From positions 1 to 64,000 of the forward strand of contig CAXARO010001688.1 of the NCBI GenBank assembly GCA_963971305.1: a stretch of DNA of 64,000 nucleotides, in the 5' to 3' direction. The notes below the pieces were generated by a model. It saw only the letters and a program-made list of their open reading frames with translations. It was not told where the DNA came from and did no database searches. The first letter of the stretch is position 1, and every line of letters starts with the position of its first letter. Source of the stretch: Arcuatula senhousia. Taxonomy: Eukaryota > Mollusca > Bivalvia > Mytilida > Mytilidae. Of the stretch, positions 11,769 to 23,000 are shown piece by piece. Made by a program: the position numbers and the translations under genes.

Positions 11769-12401
11769 CGTAGGAGTTATGTTATTCTCATATGCAAATT
11801 TTAAAGAAGTTGTACAAGTCTCATTTGCAAATTTTAAAGGAGTTTTTTTCATTCTCAATAGCAAATTTTATAGATGTTTCATCATTCACAATGGCAAATT
11901 TTATAGGAGTTTTATCATTTCCAATGGCAAATTTTATAGGAGTTTTATCATTCTCAATGGCAAATTTTATAGGAGTTGAATCATTCCCAAATGCAAATTT
12001 TATAGGAGTTGTGTCATTTCTAATGGCAAATTTTATAGGAGTCGTATCATTCCCATTTAAAATTGTTAATTTTATAGGAATTAATTTGTATAATGATTGC
12101 CATTATACATAAATCGAAAGATGGGTACTATGAAGGTACATACCATCATTTCATATAGCGAGAGGTAAGGGATGGCTGTAGGGGAGGAGGAGGCCATCAT
12201 TTGCAAGGGAGAGGTAAGGAATGGCTATAGATTTAAGAAAAGGCCCTAATGTTTAATATCGGTCAGTCATGACGTTTAAGTAGAGGATATCACAGTTGGT
12301 CATATTAAGATTCTATTTTCCTAAATCATGAAGGTTTTGTGAATTTTTTTCTCATCAAAGGTTTTTAAAGCATTTTCATATTTTATTTTGAGGTATAATT
12401 T
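11769..12401. repeat. Tandem duplication copy 1 with 30-bp minisatellite
   Basis: This ~633-bp copy starts CGTAGGAGTTATGTTATTC and ends GAGGTATAATTT. It is followed head to tail by copy 2. From ~11780 to ~12080 it holds about nine to ten 30-bp units with core GCAAATTTTATAGGAGTT. The unit is 30 bp, so one frame stays open and reads as a ten-residue repeat (ANFIGVLSFS). One extra T in a T-run near 11850, compared with copy 2, splits that frame in two. I do not call a gene. Confidence 0.85.
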
Positions 12402-13002
12402 CGTAGGAGTTATGTTATTCTCATATGCAAATTTTCAAGAAGTTGTACAATTCTCATTTGCAAATTTTAAAGGAGTTTTTTCATTCTCAATAGCAAATTT
12501 TATAGATATTTCATCATTCACAATTGCAAATTTTATAGGAGTTTTATCATTTCCAATGGCAAATTTTATAGGAGTTTTATCATTCTCAATGGCAAATTTT
12601 ATAGGAGTTGTGTCATTTCTAATGGCAAATTTTAAAGGAGTCGTATCATTCCCATTTAAAATTGTTAATTTTATAGGAATTAATTTGTATAATGATTGCC
12701 ATTATACATAAATCGAAAGATGGGTACTATGAAGGTACATACCATCATTTCATATAGCGAGAGGTAAGGGATGGCTGTAGGGGAGGAGGAGGCCATCATT
12801 TTCAAGGGAGAGGTAAGGAATGGCTATAGATTTAAGAAAAGGCCCTAATGTTTAATATCCGTCAGTCATGACAGTTTAAGTAGAGGATATCACAGTTGGT
12901 CATATTAAGATTCTATTTTCCTTAATCATGAAGGTTTTGTGATTTTTTTTTCTCATCAAAGGTTTTTAAAGCATTTTCATATTTTATTTTGAGGTATAAT
13001 TT
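12402..13002. repeat. Tandem duplication copy 2 with 30-bp minisatellite
   Basis: Nearly the same as copy 1 but ~30 bp shorter: the minisatellite unit reading GAATCATTCCCAAATGCAAA in copy 1 is missing. The repeat frame is continuous from 12388 to 12711 (107 codons), with the same ending as copy 1 (NLYNDCHYT). After the minisatellite comes the shared block GGGATGGCTGTAGGGGAGGA and AT-rich sequence. The small differences imply a recent duplication. Confidence 0.85.
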
Positions 13003-13238
13003 TATTGACCGGGTTGGTCAGGGGTCAATTATTTCGCACTTCATTTAAATCCTACCTAAAAGATCGAGAAATTTAAGCTCCGCCCAAACTTGTGAATAAA
13101 ATAGAGTAGTATTTGAATAAAATACTATCCAAGGCGATTTTGGGCGACTTCTGTGTTGGCATCCCAACACAATTATACCTAGTTATGTCACTCCACATCG
13201 TGGATGTGACATGTTGTTATTCTACGTTTCTTCTTATT
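13003..13238. repeat. Run of nested element ends with three successive hairpins
   Basis: Hairpins: TAGTATTT/AAATACTA at 13107-13127 (five-base loop); TGTGTTGG/CCAACACA at 13152-13171 (loop CATC); ATGTCAC-TCCAC/GTGGA-T-GTGACAT at 13185-13212 (one bulge, loop ATC). The third is followed by a T-rich leader ending TTCTTATT at 13238, where the first array hairpin begins. CTATCCAAGGCGATTTT at 13125-13141 matches the element at 1-1250, so part of that family is here too. Confidence 0.6.
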
Positions 13239-14234
13239 AAGGTCTTTCCCTTTCCAAGGGAAGACCTTATTGTATTTCTTCTGATTATTATTATTATTTT
13301 CTTTCTTCCGCCGTTTCGCCAAATTTCAACTTTGAGAAGTACGCGACATGTCGCAAAGATACTTGGTATACTTTATCGGTCTATGTTTGTCGTTTCAGAA
13401 AAAACACTTGGGTACCGTACCATTTTACGTATAAGAGTTATGCCCCTTTTAGCTATAAAGTTTGTGGAATCTTCTCCTCCTAAACCATAATAGGTACCAA
13501 CTTTATTCCTTTTGCATTCAGAAGAGTAACTCTTGAACTTGTGCAGGGTCAATTTTCACATTGGTATATTTACCAATACAGGAGTTATTCCCCTTTAAAC
13601 TTTGACTTTTTTAGTATTAAAATTCTAAAATCAACATTTCTTAAGATATTTCAATGAAACTTAGTATACAAGGTCATTGACCCCTAAGGACCAAAATTAG
13701 GTCAAGGTCAAAGGTCAAGGTCATCATTTGTAAATTTTCAAAAAATGAGTCTTTTTTCATTGCGAAATAGCTCAAATAAAATGTAACCCTTTTTGGAATT
13801 TTTTTTCCATTATATGATGTGATAATGTCTTCTTAATTGAACCCAAAAATTTTTTTGGAAAAATATGAAAAAATGGTGTCGCGACATGGATTTTAGTGAA
13901 AATTAGACCGTATCACTATACTTAGCCATTATATGACCTTGAAACATTTTTCAAGGTCAAATCAACTTACTTTTACTATTCCAACCTGTTTCAATGATTA
14001 AAACTATTCAAATGTCAGAAATAAGGAAGTTGACATGCCACGCCCCCTTTTTTTGAAAATTTGGAAATTTGCCATTTTTGACAAAAAAATGTTATTTTTT
14101 GGTAAATACACCTTATTTGACCATAATTAGATGATATCAACCATAAAAACCCAGAAAAAGTCTCATCTGCCCTCTTTTTTAAGGTCTTTCCCTTTCCAAG
14201 GGAAGACCTTATTGTATTTCTTCTGATTATTATT
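13239..14234. repeat. Array 1 block F: single diverged unit plus extra leader
   Basis: This first unit (hairpin to hairpin 942 bp) differs throughout from the other blocks (CTTTCTTCCGCCGTTTCGCC, GTATACAAGGTCATTGACCC, TTAGTGAAAATTAGACC). It ends with a complete hairpin leader (14181-14234, 54 bp) that is followed at once by another hairpin at 14235, where block A starts. Its body from 13293 to 14180 recurs at 45191-46078 with no difference I could find by eye. Confidence 0.9.
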
Positions 14235-14660
14235 AAGGTCTTTCCCTTTCCAAGGGAAGACCTTATTGTATTTCTTCTGATTATTATTATTATTTTTTTT
14301 TTTCTTCCGCCAAAAATCAACTTGTAGAAGTACGCGACATATCGCAATGATAGTTGGTACACTTTATCGGTCAAGGTTTGTCGTCTCAGAAAAAACACTT
14401 GGGTACCGTACCCTTTCGCGTATAAGAATTACCTCCCCTTTCACTGTAAAGTTTGTTGCTCTATCTCCTCCTAAGCCATAACAGGTATCAAATTCAATCC
14501 TTTTGAAACAGGTAGAGTAACTCTTGGTGTTGTGCCACAACTATTTTTATATTGATATATTCAATAATATAGGAGTTATTCCCCTTGAAACTTTGACTTT
14601 TTTAGTATAAAATTCTAAAATCAACAAATCTTAAGATATTTCAATGAAACTTGGTATACC

Positions 14661-14713
14661 AGGTCAGTGACCCCTAAGGACCAAAATGAGGTCAAGGTCA
14701 AAGGTCAAGGTCA
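14661..14713. promoter_or_regulatory. Nuclear-receptor-like half-site cluster, one per array 1 unit (representative unit)
   Basis: AGGTCA-G-TGACCC (14661-14673) is an inverted repeat with one spacer base. It fits the EcR/USP response element consensus RGKTCANTGAMCY. Four AGGTCA half-sites follow at 14689, 14695, 14702 and 14708 (spacings 0, 1, 0). AGGTCAAAGGTCA is a DR1 site, and TCAAGGTCA is an extended half-site of the ERR/FTZ-F1 type. The cluster recurs in every full unit. Sequence match is seen; binding is not shown. Confidence 0.5.
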
Positions 14714-14923
14714 TCATATGTAAATTTTCATAAAATGAGCCTTTTTTCATTGCGAAATAACTCAAACAAAATCTAGGCTTTTTTCAAATTTTTTTGCATG
14801 ACATGATGTGATATTGTCTTCTCAGCTGAACGCAAAAAAAAAATTTGGAAAAAAGTGAAAAAATGGTGTCGCGACGTGGATTTTTGTGAAAATTAGACCG
14901 TATCACTGTACTAAATAATTGTA

Positions 14924-14949
14924 TGACCTTGAAACATTTTTCAAGGTCA
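14924..14949. repeat. Conserved internal palindrome (representative unit)
   Basis: TGACCTTGAAA, loop CATT, TTTCAAGGTCA: 11-bp perfect arms. It lies ~250 bp before the next hairpin in every array 1 unit. The equivalent in array 2 (46712-46737) keeps TGACCTTGA/TCAAGGTCA with a different eight-base loop, and both continue AATCAACTTA. It can be read as a stem-loop or as two everted extended AGGTCA half-sites. Confidence 0.75.
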
Positions 14950-17095
14950 AATCAACTTACTTTCACTATTCCAACCAGTTTCAATGATTAAAACTGTTCA
15001 AATGTCAGAAATAAGGAAGTTGACATGCCACGCCCCCTTTTTTTGAAAAATTGGAAATTTGCCATTTTTGACCAAAAAATGTTATTTTTGGGTAAATACA
15101 CCTTATTTGACCATAATTAGATGATATCCACCCTAATAGCACCAAAAAAGTCCAATCTGCCCTCTTTTTTAAGGTCTTTCCCTTTCCAAGGGAAGACCTT
15201 ATTGTATTTCTTCTGATTATTATTATTATTTTTTTTTTTCTTCCGCCAAAAATCAACTTGTAGAAGTACGCGACATATCGCAATGATAGTTGGTACACTT
15301 TATCGGTCAAGGTTTGTCGTCTCAGAAAAAACACTTGGGTACCGTACCCTTTCGCGTATAAGAATTACCTCCCCTTTCACTGTAAAGTTTGTTGCTCTAT
15401 CTCCTCCTAAGCCATAACAGGTATCAAATTCAATCCTTTTGAAACAGGTAGAGTAACTCTTGGTGTTGTGCCACAACTATTTTTATATTGATATATTCAA
15501 TAATATAGGAGTTATTCCCCTTGAAACTTTGACTTTTTTAGTATAAAATTCTAAAATCAACAAATCTTAAGATATTTCAATGAAACTTGGTATACCAGGT
15601 CAGTGACCCCTAAGGACCAAAATGAGGTCAAGGTCAAAGGTCAAGGTCATCATATGTAAATTTTCATAAAATGAGCCTTTTTTCATTGCGAAATAACTCA
15701 AACAAAATCTAGGCTTTTTTTCAAATTTTTTTGCATGACATGATGTGATATTGTCTTCTCAGCTGAACGCAAAAAAAAAATTTGGAAAAAAGTGAAAAAA
15801 TGGTGTCGCGACGTGGATTTTTGTGAAAATTAGACCGTATCACTGTACTAAATAATTGTATGACCTTGAAACATTTTTCAAGGTCAAATCAACTTACTTT
15901 CACTATTCCAACCAGTTTCAATGATTAAAACTGTTCAAATGTCAGAAATAAGGAAGTTGACATGCCACGCCCCCTTTTTTTGAAAAATTGGAAATTTGCC
16001 ATTTTTGACCAAAAAATGTTATTTTTGGGTAAATACACCTTATTTGACCATAATTAGATGATATCCACCCTAATAGCACCAAAAAAGTCCAATCTGCCCT
16101 CTTTTTTAAGGTCTTTCCCTTTCCAAGGGAAGACCTTATTGTATTTCTTCTGATTATTATTATTATTTTTTTTTTTCTTCCGCCAAAAATCAACTTGTAG
16201 AAGTACGCGACATATCGCAATGATAGTTGGTACACTTTATCGGTCAAGGTTTGTCGTCTCAGAAAAAACACTTGGGTACCGTACCCTTTCGCGTATAAGA
16301 ATTACCTCCCCTTTCACTGTAAAGTTTGTTGCTCTATCTCCTCCTAAGCCATAACAGGTATCAAATTCAATCCTTTTGAAACAGGTAGAGTAACTCTTGG
16401 TGTTGTGCCACAACTATTTTTATATTGATATATTCAATAATATAGGAGTTATTCCCCTTGAAACTTTGACTTTTTTAGTATAAAATTCTAAAATCAACAA
16501 ATCTTAAGATATTTCAATGAAACTTGGTATACCAGGTCAGTGACCCCTAAGGACCAAAATGAGGTCAAGGTCAAAGGTCAAGGTCATCATATGTAAATTT
16601 TCATAAAATGAGCCTTTTTTCATTGCGAAATAACTCAAACAAAATCTAGGCTTTTTTTCAAATTTTTTTGCATGACATGATGTGATATTGTCTTCTCAGC
16701 TGAACGCAAAAAAAAAATTTGGAAAAAAGTGAAAAAATGGTGTCGCGACGTGGATTTTTGTGAAAATTAGACCGTATCACTGTACTAAATAATTGTATGA
16801 CCTTGAAACATTTTTCAAGGTCAAATCAACTTACTTTCACTATTCCAACCAGTTTCAATGATTAAAACTGTTCAAATGTCAGAAATAAGGAAGTTGACAT
16901 GCCACGCCCCCTTTTTTTGAAAAATTGGAAATTTGCCATTTTTGACCAAAAAATGTTATTTTTGGGTAAATACACCTTATTTGACCATAATTAGATGATA
17001 TCCACCCTAATAGCACCAAAAAAGTCCAATCTGCCCTCTTTTTTAAGGTCTTTCCCTTTCCAAGGGAAGACCTTATTGTATTTCTTCTGATTATT

Positions 17096-20000
17096 AAGGT
17101 CTTTCCCTTTCCAAGGGAAGACCTTATTGTATTTCTTCTGATTATTATTATTTTTTTTTTTTTTCTTCCGCCAAAAATCAACTTGTAGAAGTACGCGACA
17201 TGTCGCAATGAAAGTTGGTATACTTTATCGGTCAAGGTTTGTCGTCTCAGAAAAAACACTTGGGTACCGTACCCTTTCGCGTATAAGAATTATCTCCCTT
17301 TTCACTGTAAAGTTTGTTGCTCTATCTCCTCCTAAGCCATAACAGGTATCAAGTTCAATCCTTTTGAAACAGGTAGAGTAACTCTTGGTGTTGTGCCACA
17401 ACTATTTTTATATTGATATATTCAATAATATAGGAGTTATTCCCCTTGAAACTTTGACTTTTTTAGTATAAAATTCTAAAATCAACAAATCTTAAGATAT
17501 TTCAATGAAACTTGGTATACCAGGTCAGTGACCCCTAAGGACCAAAATGAGGTCAAGGTCAAAGGTCAAGGTCATCATTTGTAAATTTTCAAAAATTGAG
17601 TTTTTTTTCATTGTGAAATAGCTCAAATAAAATGTAACCTTTTTAAGATTTTTTTTTTCATTATATGATGTGATTATGTCTTCTTAATTGAACACAAAAA
17701 TAAATTTGAAAAAATATGAAAAAATGGAGTCGCGACATGGATTTTTGTGAAAATTAGACCGTATCACTGTACTAAGTAATTGTATGACCTTGAAACATTT
17801 TTCAAGGTCAAATCAACTTACTTTCACTATTCCAACCAGTTTCAATGATTAAAACTGTTCAAATGTCAGAAATAAGGAAGTTGACATGCCACGCCCCCTT
17901 TTTTTGAAAAATTGGAAATTTGCCATTTTTGACCAAAAAATGTTATTTTTGGGTAAATACACCTTATTTGACCATAATTAGATGATATCCACCCTAAAAG
18001 CACCAAAAAAGTCCAATCTGCCCTCTTTTTTAAGGTCTTTCCCTTTCCAAGGGAAGACCTTATTGTATTTCTTCTGATTATTATTATTTTTTTTTTTTTT
18101 CTTCCGCCAAAAATCAACTTGTAGAAGTACGCGACATGTCGCAATGAAAGTTGGTATACTTTATCGGTCAAGGTTTGTCGTCTCAGAAAAAACACTTGGG
18201 TACCGTACCCTTTCGCGTATAAGAATTATCTCCCTTTTCACTGTAAAGTTTGTTGCTCTATCTCCTCCTAAGCCATAACAGGTATCAAGTTCAATCCTTT
18301 TGAAACAGGTAGAGTAACTCTTGGTGTTGTGCCACAACTATTTTTATATTGATATATTCAATAATATAGGAGTTATTCCCCTTGAAACTTTGACTTTTTT
18401 AGTATAAAATTCTAAAATCAACAAATCTTAAGATATTTCAATGAAACTTGGTATACCAGGTCAGTGACCCCTAAGGACCAAAATGAGGTCAAGGTCAAAG
18501 GTCAAGGTCATCATTTGTAAATTTTCAAAAATTGAGTTTTTTTTCATTGTGAAATAGCTCAAATAAAATGTAACCTTTTTAAGATTTTTTTTTTCATTAT
18601 ATGATGTGATTATGTCTTCTCAATTGAACACAAAAATAAATTTGAAAAAATATGAAAAAATGGAGTCGCGACATGGATTTTTGTGAAAATTAGACCGTAT
18701 CACTGTACTAAGTAATTGTATGACCTTGAAACATTTTTCAAGGTCAAATCAACTTACTTTCACTATTCCAACCAGTTTCAATGATTAAAACTGTTCAAAT
18801 GTCAGAAATAAGGAAGTTGACATGCCACGCCCCCTTTTTTTGAAAAATTGGAAATTTGCCATTTTTGACCAAAAAATGTTATTTTTGGGTAAATACACCT
18901 TATTTGACCATAATTAGATGATATCCACCCTAAAAGCACCAAAAAAGTCCAATCTGCCCTCTTTTTTAAGGTCTTTCCCTTTCCAAGGGAAGACCTTATT
19001 GTATTTCTTCTGATTATTATTATTATTTTTTTTTTTCTTCCGCCAAAAATCAACTTGTAGAAGTACGCGACATGTCGCAATGAAAGTTGGTATACTTTAT
19101 CGGTCAAGGTTTGTCGTCTCAGAAAAAACACTTGGGTACCGTACCCTTTCGCGTATAAGAATTATCTCCCTTTTCACTGTAAAGTTTGTTGCTCTATCTC
19201 CTCCTAAGCCATAACAGGTATCAAGTTCAATCCTTTTGAAACAGGTAGAGTAACTCTTGGTGTTGTGCCACAACTATTTTTATATTGATATATTCAATAA
19301 TATAGGAGTTATTCCCCTTGAAACTTTGACTTTTTTAGTATAAAATTCTAAAATCAACAAATCTTAAGATATTTCAATGAAACTTGGTATACCAGGTCAG
19401 TGACCCCTAAGGACCAAAATGAGGTCAAGGTCAAAGGTCAAGGTCATCATTTGTAAATTTTCAAAAATTGAGTTTTTTTTCATTGTGAAATAGCTCAAAT
19501 AAAATGTAACCTTTTTAAGATTTTTTTTTTCATTATATGATGTGATTATGTCTTCTTAATTGAACACAAAAATAAATTTGAAAAAATATGAAAAAATGGA
19601 GTCGCGACATGGATTTTTGTGAAAATTAGACCGTATCACTGTACTAAGTAATTGTATGACCTTGAAACATTTTTCAAGGTCAAATCAACTTACTTTCACT
19701 ATTTCAACCAGTTTCAATGATTAAAACTGTTCAAATGTCAGAAATAAGGAAGTTGACATGCCACGCCCCCTTTTTTTGAAAAATTGGAAATTTGCCATTT
19801 TTGACCAAAAAATGTTATTTTTGGGTAAATACACCTTATTTGACCATAATTAGATGATATCCACCCTAAAAGCACCAAAAAAGTCCAATCTGCCCTCTTT
19901 TTTAAGGTCTTTCCCTTTCCAAGGGAAGACCTTATTGTATTTCTTCTGATTATTATTATTTTTTTTTTTTTTCTTCCGCCAAAAATCAACTTGTAGAAGT

Positions 20001-23000
20001 ACGCGACATGTCGCAATGAAAGTTGGTATACTTTATCGGTCAAGGTTTGTCGTCTCAGAAAAAACACTTGGGTACCGTACCCTTTCGCGTATAAGAATTA
20101 TCTCCCTTTTCACTGTAAAGTTTGTTGCTCTATCTCCTCCTAAGCCATAACAGGTATCAAGTTCAATCCTTTTGAAACAGGTAGAGTAACTCTTGGTGTT
20201 GTGCCACAACTATTTTTATATTGATATATTCAATAATATAGGAGTTATTCCCCTTGAAACTTTGACTTTTTTAGTATAAAATTCTAAAATCAACAAATCT
20301 TAAGATATTTCAATGAAACTTGGTATACCAGGTCAGTGACCCCTAAGGACCAAAATGAGGTCAAGGTCAAAGGTCAAGGTCATCATTTGTAAATTTTCAA
20401 AAATTGAGTTTTTTTTCATTGTGAAATAGCTCAAATAAAATGTAACCTTTTTAAGATTTTTTTTTTCATTATATGATGTGATTATGTCTTCTTAATTGAA
20501 CACAAAAATAAATTTGAAAAAATATGAAAAAATGGAGTCGCGACATGGATTTTTGTGAAAATTAGACCGTATCACTGTACTAAGTAATTGTATGACCTTG
20601 AAACATTTTTCAAGGTCAAATCAACTTACTTTCACTATTCCAACCAGTTTCAATGATTAAAACTGTTCAAATGTCAGAAATAAGGAAGTTGACATGCCAC
20701 GCCCCCTTTTTTTGAAAAATTGGAAATTTGCCATTTTTGACCAAAAAATGTTATTTTTGGGTAAATACACCTTATTTGACCATAATTAGATGATATCCAC
20801 CCTAAAAGCACCAAAAAAGTCCAATCTGCCCTCTTTTTTAAGGTCTTTCCCTTTCCAAGGGAAGACCTTATTGTATTTCTTCTGATTATTATTATTATTT
20901 TTTTTTTTCTTCCGCCAAAAATCAACTTGTAGAAGTACGCGACATGTCGCAATGAAAGTTGGTATACTTTATCGGTCAAGGTTTGTCGTCTCAGAAAAAA
21001 CACTTGGGTACCGTACCCTTTCGCGTATAAGAATTATCTCCCTTTTCACTGTAAAGTTTGTTGCTCTATCTCCTCCTAAGCCATAACAGGTATCAAGTTC
21101 AATCCTTTTGAAACAGGTAGAGTAACTCTTGGTGTTGTGCCACAACTATTTTTATATTGATATATTCAATAATATAGGAGTTATTCCCCTTGAAACTTTG
21201 ACTTTTTTAGTATAAAATTCTAAAATCAACAAATCTTAAGATATTTCAATGAAACTTGGTATACCAGGTCAGTGACCCCTAAGGACCAAAATGAGGTCAA
21301 GGTCAAAGGTCAAGGTCATCATTTGTAAATTTTCAAAAATTGAGTTTTTTTTCATTGTGAAATAGCTCAAATAAAATGTAACCTTTTTAAGATTTTTTTT
21401 TTCATTATATGATGTGATTATGTCTTCTTAATTGAACACAAAAATAAATTTGAAAAAATATGAAAAAATGGAGTCGCGACATGGATTTTTGTGAAAATTA
21501 GACCGTATCACTGTACTAAGTAATTGTATGACCTTGAAACATTTTTCAAGGTCAAATCAACTTACTTTCACTATTCCAACCAGTTTCAATGATTAAAACT
21601 GTTCAAATGTCAGAAATAAGGAAGTTGACATGCCACGCCCCCTTTTTTTGAAAAATTGGAAATTTGCCATTTTTGACCAAAAAATGTTATTTTTGGGTAA
21701 ATACACCTTATTTGACCATAATTAGATGATATCCACCCTAAAAGCACCAAAAAAGTCCAATCTGCCCTCTTTTTTAAGGTCTTTCCCTTTCCAAGGGAAG
21801 ACCTTATTGTATTTCTTCTGATTATTATTATTATTTTTTTTTTTCTTCCGCCAAAAATCAACTTGTAGAAGTACGCGACATGTCGCAATGAAAGTTGGTA
21901 TACTTTATCGGTCAAGGTTTGTCGTCTCAGAAAAAACACTTGGGTACCGTACCCTTTCGCGTATAAGAATTATCTCCCTTTTCACTGTAAAGTTTGTTGC
22001 TCTATCTCCTCCTAAGCCATAACAGGTATCAAGTTCAATCCTTTTGAAACAGGTAGAGTAACTCTTGGTGTTGTGCCACAACTATTTTTATATTGATATA
22101 TTCAATAATATAGGAGTTATTCCCCTTGAAACTTTGACTTTTTTAGTATAAAATTCTAAAATCAACAAATCTTAAGATATTTCAATGAAACTTGGTATAC
22201 CAGGTCAGTGACCCCTAAGGACCAAAATGAGGTCAAGGTCAAAGGTCAAGGTCATCATTTGTAAATTTTCAAAAATTGAGTTTTTTTTCATTGTGAAATA
22301 GCTCAAATAAAATGTAACCTTTTTAAGATTTTTTTTTTCATTATATGATGTGATTATGTCTTCTTAATTGAACACAAAAATAAATTTGAAAAAATATGAA
22401 AAAATGGAGTCGCGACATGGATTTTTGTGAAAATTAGACCGTATCACTGTACTAAGTAATTGTATGACCTTGAAACATTTTTCAAGGTCAAATCAACTTA
22501 CTTTCACTATTCCAACCAGTTTCAATGATTAAAACTGTTCAAATGTCAGAAATAAGGAAGTTGACATGCCACGCCCCCTTTTTTTGAAAAATTGGAAATT
22601 TGCCATTTTTGACCAAAAAATGTTATTTTTGGGTAAATACACCTTATTTGACCATAATTAGATGATATCCACCCTAAAAGCACCAAAAAAGTCCAATCTG
22701 CCCTCTTTTTTAAGGTCTTTCCCTTTCCAAGGGAAGACCTTATTGTATTTCTTCTGATTATTATTATTATTTTTTTTTTTCTTCCGCCAAAAATCAACTT
22801 GTAGAAGTACGCGACATGTCGCAATGAAAGTTGGTATACTTTATCGGTCAAGGTTTGTCGTCTCAGAAAAAACACTTGGGTACCGTACCCTTTCGCGTAT
22901 AAGAATTATCTCCCTTTTCACTGTAAAGTTTGTTGCTCTATCTCCTCCTAAGCCATAACAGGTATCAAGTTCAATCCTTTTGAAACAGGTAGAGTAACTC

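Larger units (their letters stand above)
14235..17095. repeat. Array 1 block A: three units plus extra leader
   Basis: Units start at 14235, 15171 and 16108. Diagnostic sites are ACATATCGCAATGATAGTTG, AATTACCTCCCC, CATATGTAAATTTTCATAAA, TCGCGACGTGG and CCCTAATAGCACC. The block ends with a doubled leader (hairpins at 17045 and 17096, 51 bp apart). Confidence 0.9.
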
